A stretch of DNA of 64,000 nucleotides, taken from contig NZ_BMWB01000022.1 of NCBI RefSeq assembly GCF_014651015.1, forward strand, positions 1 to 64,000, read 5' to 3'. Of this stretch, positions 8,916-20,280 are shown one piece after another. The notes below the pieces were generated by a model. The model was given only the letters and a program-made list of their open reading frames with translations, searched no databases and was not told where the DNA came from. The translations under genes were made by a program, and so were the position numbers. The first letter of the stretch is position 1. Every line of letters starts with the position of its first letter. The DNA comes from Streptomyces xantholiticus (GTDB lineage Bacteria > Actinomycetota > Actinomycetes > Streptomycetales > Streptomycetaceae).

Positions 8916-9269
8916 TCAGTAGTACTGCACCAGGCAGAACTCGTTCCCCTCGGGATCAGCCATCACGACGACCACGCCCTCGTCGTAGTCGTGCCGTTCG
9001 CCGGTGCACCGGCCACCGAGGGCAAGGGTCTGGGCGATGCCCCGGTCGATGTCGTCGACCGAGACGTCGAGGTGCAGGCGTACCTTGCCGTGCTTGGGCT
9101 CGGAAACGGGCTGGAAGACGAGGCGGGGCTGTGGGTCGCCGGGATGGCCGAGATAGACCCAGCCCGGCTGGGACGGTCCCGCCGGACGGTTCAGCAGCAC
9201 GCTCCAGAAGCCCGACACCCGTTCCACGTCGACGCAGTCGACGGTCACTCCTACCCAGTGGTTCGCCAT
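8916..9269 (-). CDS. VOC (glyoxalase-like) family protein
   Basis: A 117-residue single-domain protein of the vicinal oxygen chelate superfamily. Visible features are the opening VGVTVDCVDVERVSGFW, the central PRLVFQPVSEPK followed by VRLHLDVSVDD, and the closing VVMADPEGNEFCLVQ. Members bind a metal and act as lyases, dioxygenases or resistance proteins. The substrate cannot be deduced. It converges with the SDR gene and has no operon partner. Confidence 0.85.
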   Translation of the reverse strand: MANHWVGVTVDCVDVERVSGFWSVLLNRPAGPSQPGWVYLGHPGDPQPRLVFQPVSEPKHGKVRLHLDVSVDDIDRGIAQTLALGGRCTGERHDYDEGVVVVMADPEGNEFCLVQYY

Positions 9270-9703
9270 TCGTCAGCACTCCTTGTCGCGTAGGCCGTCC
9301 GGCAGCCCGGGCACCGGCGGTCCGACAGCTCACCAAGTCGGTGGCCGCGCCGCGGCGAGAGCCGGGGCGGACCAGCATGCACCGATGTGGCGGTGTGCGG
9401 CTCATCGGCCGCTGTGAGCGCTCGGCGAAGCGCCGGCGCCCTGCCCCGCCGCGCCAGTGGCCCGGCTCAGCGCTGGGGTTGGCAATGCCGTCTTCTGACG
9501 GCATCGACCGCGGAGAACGTAAGGGCCGGCTCGTCGGACTGTGGCAGGCGTACGGAGACGCGGCGGTCGACGCGGCGGCTCCACGAGCCCCGACTCGCGG
9601 AGGTCGTCGTGGCGATGGAGGCGTGGCTGGTTGTCCCGGACGGTTCTGTGGGGGGACTTCTCAGCCCGCCTTGGCGGAGTACCGGGTCCAGGCGGGGACG
9701 GGT
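9270..9703. other. Intergenic stretch, no gene seen
   Basis: About 430 bases between the VOC start and the katG terminator. Open frames here are shadows or lack domains. It should hold the promoter of the VOC gene. Confidence 0.45.
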
Positions 9704-9742
9704 GATGTCCCGGTCGGCCGATGAGCGGCCGACCGGGACATC
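9704..9742 (-). terminator. Terminator of katG, 17-bp perfect stem
   Basis: Arms 9704-9720 and 9726-9742 are perfectly complementary over 17 bp with a 5-base loop (ATGAG). The structure begins four bases after the katG stop. There is no U-tract, as is common for Streptomyces terminators. Confidence 0.9.
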
Positions 9743-9746
9743 GGGC

Positions 9747-11936
<2,190 letters not shown>

Positions 11937-12718
11937 GTCCGTCCTTCTTCCTGTCTCGGTGTTTCCTTCTGGTGGCTGTTTGCTCTTGATGTTGGTTGCT
12001 TTACTGGTGTCGAGTGCTGTGACCCGTGCTCGTGGCGCGCCATTGCGCCCGCCGGCTGGAAACGCCTGACCAGACCCGCGGCAGTCAACGCGGGGCCGGC
12101 GGCCGGCGAGAACCTGCCCTCATGCATGACCCCGGTGATCGAGCCTGTGTCGGCGTCCGTATGGTCGCGCACCGCGGACCCCACTGCTACGAGAACACGC
12201 AGAGCACCCCGCGTAACAAGCATTTCAAAGTCGAAAGCCGTTTCAGGTCAGGCTCAATGGCCGACGACTCTCCCGGCCTCTGAGGCTGCGGGAAAAGGCG
12301 ACTCTGTTCTGATCATCCTGATCACCCCGCTGACATGAGAAGCGGAAACGCACAATTATATGCTCGTCCGGGCAGGTGGGGGAGGGCGAACCTGTGGTCC
12401 ACACTCCTGTTTCAGCCTTCGCGAAGCGCGCGGGTACCCACCGAGGTCATGACGCGGGTGGGGATCGAACGAGCCCGGGCCGGCACCTGGCGAATGAGGC
12501 CCTGTCCGGCATACGCGGCATGGGTGAGGACGAGACCGCACGATCGCCGCCGACAGCCCTGTGCTCCCTCTCGGACCTCTGGCAGCGCGCCCGCCCTCGC
12601 CGGCACCGCCCCCACAGCGGACCAGGTCCAAGAGGTCGCCTGACCCGCTTCCCATCAGAACGCGGACATCGACCGGTAAACTTCGGCCATTCCACCGAGC
12701 CTGAACAGGTGAACCGAT
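11937..12718. other. Long intergenic region between katG and the Fur-type gene
   Basis: About 780 bases with no ORF I trust. A tRNA-like GGGATCGAAC string near 12460 lacks the rest of a cloverleaf. An AT-rich patch lies at 12345-12365. Promoters for katG and possibly for the regulator should be here. No clear Fur or PerR box was identified. Confidence 0.45.
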
Positions 12719-13147
12719 ATGAGTGCCCTGCTGGAGCGACTGCGAGGGCGTGGCTGGCGGGTGACCTCCCAGCGGCGTGTCGTTGCGGAGGTCCTCGAGG
12801 GCGACCACGTGCATCTCACGGCCGACGAGGTGCACGCCCGCGCGGTGCAGCGGCTGCCCGAGATCTCCCGGGCGACCGTCTACAACATCCTGGGCGAGCT
12901 GGTCTCACTCGGCGAGGTCATCGAGGTCTCCACCGACGGCCGCGCCAAGCGCTACGACCCCAACGCGCACCACCCGCACCAGCACCTGGTCTGCTCCCGC
13001 TGCGGCACCATCCGCGACGTCCGTCCGACCGGGAATCCGCTGGCCGACCTCCCGGCCCAGGAACGGTTCGGCTTCACGGTCTCCGAGGCCGAGATCACCT
13101 ACCGGGGGCTGTGCCCCTCCTGCGCCCCTGACCCACCGGGCGTGTGA
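12719..13147 (+). CDS. Fur-family metal/peroxide-responsive repressor
   Basis: A 142-residue Fur superfamily repressor. The winged helix covers about residues 1-80 (RVTSQRRVVAEVLE, ISRATVYNILGELV). The dimerisation and metal domain follows with the HHPHQHLVCSRCG segment and a second pair, CPSC, near the C-terminus, giving the two CxxC structural zinc sites. Start is ATG 12719 with AGGTGA upstream. Actinobacterial relatives (FurA/CatR/PerR) repress catalase genes, and katG sits nearby. Control of katG by this protein is likely but inferred. Confidence 0.9.
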   Translation: MSALLERLRGRGWRVTSQRRVVAEVLEGDHVHLTADEVHARAVQRLPEISRATVYNILGELVSLGEVIEVSTDGRAKRYDPNAHHPHQHLVCSRCGTIRDVRPTGNPLADLPAQERFGFTVSEAEITYRGLCPSCAPDPPGV

Positions 13148-13359
13148 TCTTGCGTGCCTGGGTTTCTCCCGGAAGTCGTAGAGTCAGTCAGTGCCTCCAG
13201 TGACCTCTCAGGCCATGCGCCGGATGTCCGGGACCGCTCACGCGGGCGGCACCTCCCCGCAAAGCTGGGGACATCGTCTTTGTTGCTGAACGAGAGCTGA
13301 CCACCGAAGGCCGGGGCACCGTTCAGCTCGGACGTCGACGGCAAACTGCGGGTCTTTGG

Positions 13360-13614
13360 TCACGACGCGGACGGGCCGGTGCGGATGATGGCTTGGTCGC
13401 CGTGAGGGCCGAACAGGTGCAGGATCTCAACCGGGTTCGAATCGGCGGGGCCGAACCAGTGCGGTTCGCCCGCGTCGAACTCGGCCCCCTCGCCCGGGCG
13501 GAGGATGAAGTGGCGTTCTCCGAGGATGAGGCGGAGCTCGCCGGCGAGCACATAGAGCCCAGTCAGCGGTCTGCCGTCGTCCCGTGCCGGGGTGGCCGGG
13601 GCCATCACCTCCAC
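13360..13614 (-). pseudogene. C-terminal cupin half of an XRE-cupin regulator (fragment)
   Basis: About 84 codons match the cupin sensor end of XRE-cupin regulators: RPLTGLYVLAGELRLILGER, then PGEGAEFDAGEPHWFGPAD and ILHLFGPHGDQ. The helix-turn-helix half is missing. The coding sequence stops abruptly where the MFS remnant on the other strand begins (about 13600), which marks a deletion or recombination junction. Confidence 0.7.
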
Positions 13615-13801
13615 CGCACGCCAGGTCGGTTCAGCTGTCGGTATCGCCGTTGCGGGAGGTACGGTCGCGGGCGTCAGCCCCGCCGGCCTCGCCCAGGCGT
13701 CCCGTCCCGGATGGCTGCTCGTGACGGCCTGCGGACTGTTCCTCTTCGGCGTGGCGCGAACCTCCCGAGCAGCGGCCCCACCGGCCCGGAAATCGGCATG
13801 A
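13592..13801 (+). pseudogene. C-terminal fragment of a DHA2-type MFS transporter
   Basis: The frame encodes ITSTARQVGSAVGIAVAGG followed by SRPGWLLVTACGLFLFG. This is the typical last two helices of an EmrB/QacA drug transporter. The other 400 or so residues are absent, so this is a remnant. It abuts the cupin fragment. Confidence 0.75.
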
Positions 13802-13914
13802 CACGCGGGAACGCACCGCTCTCCGTCGAGGGTCGTCGGCCGAGCCGAGCCGTGGACGATCCTGGGTTCCTCAAGGTTGCTCGGCGGTGGAACCGCCGAG
13901 TGAGCGGCGGAGCG

Positions 13915-14574
13915 TCATCGCTGTTGTGGCACCCGGCCCGTTGCAAGGTGCTCCCTGTCCGCGGAGGGCTTGGCCGACGCCGTGCCGAGCCCGGTGAAAT
14001 AGTTCGAGTCCTTGGGGCGCGCGGCGTCATGGCTGGTGGAACGGGGAGCCGGTTCCAGATGAGGTATGTACTTGGAGCAGTGGATGTAAGCCTCTTCGAC
14101 GCTCAACTGAACCCACATCTCAGGACTGCGCCCGGGTGCGGCGTCGGTGGGCAGGGTGGGATGGAGGGATCGTAGGGCGGCGTCGCCGTAGAGCCGGGCC
14201 ACGCCGTTGACGTGAAGTCCCACATGGTGGTGGGTGAAGTCCACGAACAGCATGCCGAGGTGGGGGTTCTCCGTCATGTTGCCGGCGCTGGCGAGTACAC
14301 CGTTCCCCCGGAATTCGGGGTAGGCGAGCGTGCGGTCGTCCAGCACCTGGACGAATCCGGGCGGTCCGGCGCGGAAGCTGGCGTCGCACTCGCCGTGGGA
14401 GTCGGCGGTGGCCAGGAAGACCATGGCCTGGCGGCCGATGAAGTCCTGCATCTCTGGTGTGAGGCAGGGGCGCACCTGCTGATCGTAGAACCGTGCGGCG
14501 CGCTCGGCGGTGCCCAGCTGCTGCTGCAGTCGGTGCTCACCTGTTGATCCGAAGGGCGGCGGGGGAAAGGTCAC
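13915..14574 (-). CDS. Pyridoxamine 5'-phosphate oxidase-like flavin protein
   Basis: A 219-residue split-barrel protein of the PNPOx-like family, which binds FMN or a related flavin. Visible features are FIGRQAMVFLATADSHGECD, VLDDRTLAYPEFRGNG, and MTENPHLGMLFVDF with HVNGVARL. Start is GTG 14574, with AGGAG 7 bases upstream. It begins 36 bp after the flavohaemoprotein stop on the same strand, so the two are probably one operon. Redox or nitric-oxide defence is plausible from that context. The C-terminal 40 residues are extra to the core fold. Confidence 0.85.
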   Translation of the reverse strand: MTFPPPPFGSTGEHRLQQQLGTAERAARFYDQQVRPCLTPEMQDFIGRQAMVFLATADSHGECDASFRAGPPGFVQVLDDRTLAYPEFRGNGVLASAGNMTENPHLGMLFVDFTHHHVGLHVNGVARLYGDAALRSLHPTLPTDAAPGRSPEMWVQLSVEEAYIHCSKYIPHLEPAPRSTSHDAARPKDSNYFTGLGTASAKPSADREHLATGRVPQQR

Positions 14575-14610
14575 GGGTGTTCTCCTGGCAGGACGGGGCA
14601 AGCGCGTGGC

Positions 14611-15801
14611 TCAGGACATGGACAGGACGGGTGTCTCGAACGGGTCGTGATGGATGCGTTCTGACGAGGTGCCGTTGAGGGTGAGCATTTCACTGGCGGA
14701 GACGACCATGGGGGCCGGACCGCTGAGATAGACGTCGTGCTGGTACCACGGTCCGTACTCGGCCAGAACCTCCGGCAGGGATCCCCGGATTCCGGCGATG
14801 TGCTCGTGGGAGACCGCGCCCCTGATGGTCAGCCAGTGGTGCCGCTGGGCCATCCTGAGCATGTCGTCCACCCCGTACAACTCGGCGCCGGTGCGGGCAC
14901 CGAGGAACAGGTCCACCCGGTGGTGCCCGCCGCGACGGGCGACCTCCTCGACGAGCGCGCGGATCGGAGCGAGGCCGGTGCCGCCGGCCACACAGAGCAG
15001 GTCTCTGAAGACAGCGGCGTCCAGCACCATGTCCCCCATCGGGGGCCCAAGTCGGAGCACGTCGCCCACCGCACATCGGTGCACCAGCGCGTCGCTGACC
15101 GAGCCGCCGGCAACTGCGCGCACGTGAAAGGTAAGGGTGCCGTCCTCACGAGGTGCGTTGGCGGGGGAGTAGTAGCGCCACTGCTTGGGCCACCAGGGGG
15201 TCTCCACACTGACGTACTGTCCGGCGGCGTACTCGTAGGGCATGTCGGGACGCACGGTGATCTCGGCGATGCCGTTTCCGCGCGGGGCGCGGTGCACCAC
15301 CGTGGCGGGCCAGACGGCGGGTCGTACCGCCTCGTCCTGCTCGGCAGCACTGATCATGACGTCGGCGACCACGCCGTAGGCCTTCGTCCAGGCGGCGGCG
15401 ATGTCCGCAGTCCACGCAGGGCCGGCGTAGCGGGCCAGAGAGGCCAAGAGGCACTCGCCCACGGCCGGGAAGTGCGCGGCGAGGGTGCCGAACTTGCGGT
15501 GATCACGGCCGAGGTGTCCACAGAAGCGAACCAGGTTCTCCGGGTCGTCCACCAGGTCCACGATGCGCAGCAGCGCGCGCAGCAGGCGGCCGCGCTGGGC
15601 GTCCATCCCCGGCGGGAACATCTGGCGGACCTCGGGGTGGCGGGCGAAGAGGATCGCGTAGAAGTAGACCGTCATTTCTGCGGCAAGTGGCTCGACCACC
15701 GAGGCGGAGGCGCGTATGAGGTCTGTCTCGTGGGCCGACAAAGGCGCCTCGACGACCTCCGGCTCAACGCAATGTTCGGCCGGGGTGGGCGCCGGGTCCA
15801 C
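14611..15801 (-). CDS. Flavohaemoprotein (globin-FAD-NAD reductase)
   Basis: A globin fused to a ferredoxin-reductase module, as in nitric oxide dioxygenases. The globin covers roughly the first 150 residues and has the proximal His in GRDHRKFG. The FAD part follows, with AAGQYVSVETPWW and QWRYYSPANAP, where most homologues have RPYSIANAP. The NAD part has LCVAGGTGLAPIRALVEEV. The start is uncertain. GTG 15801 keeps the whole globin, while TTG 15852 has a better ribosome site (GGAGGAG), and the frame is open to 16026. The downstream partner is the PNPOx-like gene. Confidence 0.88.
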   Translation of the reverse strand: MDPAPTPAEHCVEPEVVEAPLSAHETDLIRASASVVEPLAAEMTVYFYAILFARHPEVRQMFPPGMDAQRGRLLRALLRIVDLVDDPENLVRFCGHLGRDHRKFGTLAAHFPAVGECLLASLARYAGPAWTADIAAAWTKAYGVVADVMISAAEQDEAVRPAVWPATVVHRAPRGNGIAEITVRPDMPYEYAAGQYVSVETPWWPKQWRYYSPANAPREDGTLTFHVRAVAGGSVSDALVHRCAVGDVLRLGPPMGDMVLDAAVFRDLLCVAGGTGLAPIRALVEEVARRGGHHRVDLFLGARTGAELYGVDDMLRMAQRHHWLTIRGAVSHEHIAGIRGSLPEVLAEYGPWYQHDVYLSGPAPMVVSASEMLTLNGTSSERIHHDPFETPVLSMS

Positions 15802-15852
15802 CGGAGGAAGGTGCTCGGATGTCTGGCTTGAGCGATTGATCCGGAACCTCAA

Positions 15853-16530
15853 GAGACCAGCGCTCCTCCATCTGTTGTTCGAGATGGCGTCCCGCCGGCG
15901 GACCGTGGGGCGGCATCGCTCATGGGGCCGGGCCCCCGGAGCACGCCACGGACGGTGTCGTCGCTGGATCCTCCTGTCTGGGGAGCGGTGATCGGGGCAT
16001 CGTAGGTGGCGATCATGAGTCCTCATGGTGGGGCGGAGCGCTGCAACGGATCAAGCGGGTCCGGACGCTACATGACTGTGCAGGTGACTCAGAAGTAGCT
16101 AAGGGGTTTGGCGGCACGGCCCTGTTCGACTCCGGTCCGTATATCCGTTAAGCAGCGCTTCGTGTCCGACCGTCGTTCTGGTCCCGGTCCGAGTACGGCA
16201 CCGGCCGCCCCCGTAACGGGCGTGCCCGCTGCATGGGCGCAACGTCGCCGGCCGCCCGAAGTCCCCGCGGTTGGCAGGATCCGCCGGCAGCCGGGGACCT
16301 CGGCGCCGGGGCCCGCCGCGTGGTCCGCCAGGCACACGAAAGCCGGGCGGGCATCCCGGGAGATGCTGCCCGGCTCTGCTCCCGACGGCGACCGCTCAGC
16401 CGCAGGAGTGGCAGCAGAAGCGGAAGCCCGACGGTTGTGCGAGGAATGGCGGCTCAAGCTCAAGGGGCAGCGCACGGCGCATGACGAACCGGTCGTCCTG
16501 AAACGGAGCGGCATCTGCGCCGACCGGACG
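15853..16530. other. Intergenic region with one hairpin
   Basis: Up to about 680 bases, depending on the flavohaemoprotein start. No trusted gene. Contains the hairpin at 16341-16375 and presumably the flavohaemoprotein promoter. Confidence 0.45.
16341..16375 (-). terminator. Long GC-rich hairpin downstream of aspartase
   Basis: The outer arms AGCCGGGC and GCCCGGCT pair perfectly and the inner GCATC/GATGC extends the stem. It lies about 155 bases past the aspartase stop and has no U-tract. Probable terminator for the asparaginase-aspartase unit. Confidence 0.55.
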
Positions 16531-17976
16531 CTACGTCGGGCTCGGGGCCCCGCTCGGCACGTGGGGTCGTGCGAGATTGTCGGGGTGCAGGACGAGCTGG
16601 AGCTCGCTCTCGGTCAGAAGACCCTTCTCCAGTACGAGTGTGTGAACGCTGCGGCCGGTCACCAGTGCTTCTTGGGCGACGGCGGTGGCCTGCTCGTACC
16701 CGATGTGTGGGTTCAGCGCGGTCGCCAGGCCGATGGAGTGGGCGACCGTGCGCGCGAGGTGCTCGCGGTTCGCGGTGATGCCGGTGACGCAGCGTTCGGC
16801 GAGGGTCAGGCAGCCGGCCCGCAGGTGCGTCAGGCTCTTGAGCAGACTGTGGGCGATGACCGGTTCGAAGGCGTTCAGCTGGAGCTGGCCCGCTTCTGCG
16901 GCCATGGTCACGGCCATGTCGTTGCCGATGACCTCGAAGGCTATCTGGTTGACGACCTCGGGGACGACCGGGTTCACCTTGCCGGGCATGATGCTCGACC
17001 CCGCCTGTACGGGAGGCAGGTTGATCTCGGCGAAGCCCGCGCGCGGTCCACAGGACAGCAGGCGCAGGTCGTTGCAGACCTTGGAGAGCTTGACGGCGAT
17101 GCGCTTCAGCACTCCCGACAACTGGACGAACGCGCCGGCGTCCTGGGTGGCTTCGACGAGGTCGTCGGCGACCGTCAGGGGCAGTCCGGTGATGGTGCGC
17201 AGGCGACGGCAGGCCAGTGCCGCGTATTCGGGATGCGTGTTGAGTCCGGTGCCGATGGCGGTGCCGCCGAGGTTGATCTCGCGGATCAGCTCGCGTGCCT
17301 CGGTGAGCCGCTTGTGGTCCTCGGCCAGCATGACGGCATACGTGGCGAATTCCTGGCCCAGCGTCATGGGCACCGCGTCCTGGAGCTGGGTGCGGCCCAT
17401 CTTGAGGACGTCCGCGAACTCCTCCGCCTTCGCCGCGAACGCCGCGCGCAGCACGTCCATGGCGTCCAGCAGGCGCTGGGCGGTGAAGTCGAGGGCGATC
17501 TTGACGGCGGTGGGATAGACGTCGTTGGTGCTCTGGCCCGCGTTGACGTCCTCCAGCGGGTGCAGGCTCGCGTAGTCGCCCTTGCGGTGCCCGAGGAGTT
17601 CAAGGGCGCGGTTGGCGACGACCTCGTTGGCGTTCATGTTCGTCGAGGTGCCCGCGCCGCCCTGGATCACGTCGACCACGAAGGCGTCGTGGAGCCGCCC
17701 TGCTCGGATCTCCTCGCATGCCGCCGCGATCGCGTCCGCCTTGCGTCCGTCCAGCAGCCCGAGGTCGCGATTGGCGAGGGCCGCGGCCTGCTTGACGCAG
17801 GCGAGGGCGGTGACGAGGTCGGGGTAGGCCGAGACGGGTGTGCCGGTGATGGGGAAGTTCTCCACCGCCCGCAGGGTGTGGATGCCGTAGTACGCGTCGG
17901 CGGGGACATCGCGGTCACCGAGCAGATCGTGCTCGGAGCGCGTCCCGGGGCCGACGTGGTGCTGGTGCGTGGGCAT
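16531..17976 (-). CDS. aspA: Aspartate ammonia-lyase
   Basis: A 481-residue fumarase/aspartase superfamily enzyme that splits L-aspartate into fumarate and ammonia. It has the superfamily signature GSSIMPGKVNP in the mobile catalytic loop. GGAGTSTNMNANEV and GTAIGTGLN contribute to the active site at subunit interfaces. Aspartases and fumarases are close; the TNMNANEV and QLQLN blocks plus the asparaginase neighbour favour aspartase. It starts about 125 bp after the asparaginase stop. Together the two turn asparagine into fumarate and two ammonia. Confidence 0.93.
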   Translation of the reverse strand: MPTHQHHVGPGTRSEHDLLGDRDVPADAYYGIHTLRAVENFPITGTPVSAYPDLVTALACVKQAAALANRDLGLLDGRKADAIAAACEEIRAGRLHDAFVVDVIQGGAGTSTNMNANEVVANRALELLGHRKGDYASLHPLEDVNAGQSTNDVYPTAVKIALDFTAQRLLDAMDVLRAAFAAKAEEFADVLKMGRTQLQDAVPMTLGQEFATYAVMLAEDHKRLTEARELIREINLGGTAIGTGLNTHPEYAALACRRLRTITGLPLTVADDLVEATQDAGAFVQLSGVLKRIAVKLSKVCNDLRLLSCGPRAGFAEINLPPVQAGSSIMPGKVNPVVPEVVNQIAFEVIGNDMAVTMAAEAGQLQLNAFEPVIAHSLLKSLTHLRAGCLTLAERCVTGITANREHLARTVAHSIGLATALNPHIGYEQATAVAQEALVTGRSVHTLVLEKGLLTESELQLVLHPDNLARPHVPSGAPSPT

Positions 17977-18102
17977 GGAGGTTCGAACTCTCCTGTCGCG
18001 TGGAGACGCGGGGGTTGGGGCGTGGGTCGGGGTGAAGGGGAGAGAGGGGACCGGCCGGGCGCTCCAGGTACTTCGTTTGCATCAGGCCGGAGACGGGAGG
18101 CC

Positions 18103-19107
18103 TCAGGCACGGGCGGATACGGCCGGCACGGGGGCGCCGAGTGCGTGGCGCAGCACCTCGTCGCGCTCGCGCGGTTCGGTGGTGGCGAGCAGCGCGGTGA
18201 GCACGGCGATACGGGTCTGGCCGGCCCGCAGCGTGCCCGCCGGCACGGCCCCGGCCGCGACGAGGTCGACGGCGCCGCCGTGGGTGTAGATCTCGGCGAC
18301 GGGTCCGGCGTGGACACGCGTGGTCAGTGCGACGAGCACGCCGCGGGACACGGCGGAGGCGACGGCCTCGACTGTCTCGGGAGTGGCGTTGCCGGCGCCG
18401 GTGGCGACCAGGACGATGCCCTGTGCGCCTGCGCCGATGGCCGCGTTCAGGAGGTAGGGGTCGGCGTCACTGTGGTGCATCACCATGTCGACGCGGGGCG
18501 GGGTGTCGTGCGTCTCGGGCAGCGGCCGGCCGGCCGGCCGCTGCGGCCGGTGGAGCACGGAGACGCGTCCGAAGCCCACGTTGCCGACGCGGGCGCCGGA
18601 GGGGTCGGCGAAGGCGTCGGCCGCGAGTGTCTGGGTCTTGACGGTGCCGCGCGCGGCGTGAACCTTGCCGTCGAAGACGACCAGTACGCCGAGGCCGCGT
18701 GTGGTCGACGCGGTCAGGAGCGCGTCGTGGAGGTTGCCGGGGCCGTCGCCGTCTGCGGCGTCGAGGGGGAGCTGGGCGCCGGTGAAGACGACCGGACGGG
18801 GGTCGTTGTGGTGGAGGTCGACGAGGAAGGCCGACTCCTCGAGGGTGTCGGTGCCGTGCGTGACGACGATGCCGTCCACCCCGGGGTCGGCGAGCACCTC
18901 GTGCACGGTGCGCAGCAGGGTGAGCTGGTGGGCCGTCGTGAGGCGGGGACTGTTCACGCTGAACAGGTCGACGACCTCGATGGTGACGCCCTCGGGGACC
19001 GCCGCGGTCGCCATGACCTCCCCGCCGCGGGCGTCGGCGGCGAACCCGGACCCCTGCCAGCGACTGGCTATGGTTCCGCCGGTGCTGATGACGACGATCC
19101 GTCCCAT
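18103..19107 (-). CDS. L-asparaginase (bacterial type)
   Basis: A 334-residue asparaginase hydrolysing L-asparagine to aspartate and ammonia. The first catalytic Thr is in VISTGGTIAS at the extreme N-terminus. The second motif VTHGTDTLEESAF supplies the Thr-Asp pair. GIVLVATGAGN is a typical C-terminal element. There is no signal peptide, so it acts in the cytoplasm. ATG 19107 is chosen over the longer frame because GAGGAG lies seven bases upstream. It is first gene of an operon with aspartase and is divergent from an Lrp/AsnC regulator. Confidence 0.93.
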   Translation of the reverse strand: MGRIVVISTGGTIASRWQGSGFAADARGGEVMATAAVPEGVTIEVVDLFSVNSPRLTTAHQLTLLRTVHEVLADPGVDGIVVTHGTDTLEESAFLVDLHHNDPRPVVFTGAQLPLDAADGDGPGNLHDALLTASTTRGLGVLVVFDGKVHAARGTVKTQTLAADAFADPSGARVGNVGFGRVSVLHRPQRPAGRPLPETHDTPPRVDMVMHHSDADPYLLNAAIGAGAQGIVLVATGAGNATPETVEAVASAVSRGVLVALTTRVHAGPVAEIYTHGGAVDLVAAGAVPAGTLRAGQTRIAVLTALLATTEPRERDEVLRHALGAPVPAVSARA

Positions 19108-19157
19108 CTGCGTTCTCCTCGTCGGTGGCCCGGTGGGGGCGATGGTTCGAGTGCCAC

Positions 19158-19186
19158 GCAATAGTAGGTGGATTGTCCCGCAATAT
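19158..19186. promoter_or_regulatory. Candidate Lrp/AsnC operator
   Basis: CGCAATA occurs at 19158-19164 and 19180-19186, a 22-bp repeat distance of two helical turns. The second copy is also half of the inverted repeat ATTG-TCCCG-CAAT at 19172-19184. The site lies between the asparaginase and the Lrp/AsnC gene, where an autoregulator would bind. Confidence 0.5.
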
Positions 19187-19236
19187 GCTTGCCGATTCGA
19201 CTCGCTTCCCCGCCAATTCAGGGGGATGATTGCGCC

Positions 19237-19692
19237 ATGGACGCGATCGACCGGGAAATCTTGCGTGAGCTCCAGAAGGACGGGCGACTCAGCAACCAGG
19301 AACTGGCGCAGAGGGTGGGCCTGACGCCCTCGCCGTGCATGCGCCGTGTCCGCCAGTTGGAACAGGACGGGGTGATCCAGGGCTATCGCGCGGTGATCAA
19401 CCCCGAGGCCGTCGGGCGCGGCTTCGAGGTGCTCGTGTCCATCGAGGTGAGGCGTGATCGCGAGGCGGTCGAGGCGTTCGAGGAGGCGCTCCAGGACATC
19501 CCGGACGTCATCGAGGCGTACCGGTTGTTCGGCAGTCCGGGATGTCTCCTGCGTATCGCGGTGGCAGACCTGCGGGCGTACGAACAGCTGTGGATCGAGA
19601 CGCTCACGGCACTGTCCGGTGTCACCGAGGTCAACTCGCAGATCATCATGAAGCGGATCAAGGAGCCCTCGGGATTGCCGGTGGACGGCTGA
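19237..19692 (+). CDS. Lrp/AsnC family regulator
   Basis: A 151-residue regulator. The N-terminal helix-turn-helix reads MDAIDREILRELQKDG, with NQELAQRVGLTPSPCMRRVRQLE. The C-terminal RAM ligand domain has FEVLVSIEVR, VIEAYRLFGSPGCLLRIAV and INSQIIMKRIK-type ends (here VNSQIIMKRIK). ATG 19237 follows AGGGGGA. It is divergent from asparaginase-aspartase and probably senses an amino acid, likely aspartate or asparagine, though the ligand is inferred from context only. Confidence 0.92.
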   Translation: MDAIDREILRELQKDGRLSNQELAQRVGLTPSPCMRRVRQLEQDGVIQGYRAVINPEAVGRGFEVLVSIEVRRDREAVEAFEEALQDIPDVIEAYRLFGSPGCLLRIAVADLRAYEQLWIETLTALSGVTEVNSQIIMKRIKEPSGLPVDG

Positions 19693-20280
19693 CCTCCGGG
19701 GCCGTATCCGCAGATCAGGAGCACCGCACTCGTTCCAGGCTCGCCGTCCGCCGCGCCCTCGGCCCGTACCCGGACAGGCGCAGCAGGCGTTCAGCGGGCT
19801 GCGCTCGGCAAGTCCGACCGCTTCGACCTCGAAGACCTACGAGACGCGCTCCCTGCGCCGGCATTGTCCGGATCAGGTGATGGGGGTCGTCCTCCGGTCC
19901 TTTCGACTTTCAGACCTCTCAGCCCGACCGTCGACGTCGGCCCTGGCGGCAATCCGTCACTCCGCCAAAGTCGGCTACTTCGGTCGAGCTCCCTCGCTCG
20001 TCCCGTAGGCCAATACCAGGATAGTGCTTGAGATGCAGCCCAAAAGGTCTTGAAATATAGAAATTCGTCCTCTTGGTCGGATGCGCGTTCAGCGATGCTG
20101 TGCCGGGTTCTGCGGCGTGCCGTGCGGGTGGGTTCCCCGGCGGGCCGGTCCGCCGGCGGTGACACCGCCGATCCGCCAGTGGCTCCGGGCGCATGCTCGG
20201 ATGCGGTGCCGGCCGGTGAGCCGCCGGACGGCTCGGCCGTCCTGGATCTCCTTGAACCGTGGGCGGCCCGCGCTGCGGGC
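19693..20280. other. Intergenic stretch, no gene seen
   Basis: Nearly 600 bases. A low-GC patch at 20000-20075 stands out, but neither strand gives a recognisable product. I could not identify any remnant here. Confidence 0.4.

Noticed and set aside
12440..12520. tRNA-like GGGATCGAAC string
   Set aside because: Only a T-loop-like string is present; no acceptor stem, D-arm or anticodon arm can be folded around it.
15786..16026. Longer N-terminus for the flavohaemoprotein
   Set aside because: The extra translated sequence is Arg-rich, lacks globin features and looks like untranslated upstream DNA.
16108..19164. Very long plus-strand open frame antisense to aspartase and asparaginase
   Set aside because: A shadow of the high-GC genes on the other strand; the translation has no domain and the opposite strand has full-length conserved enzymes.
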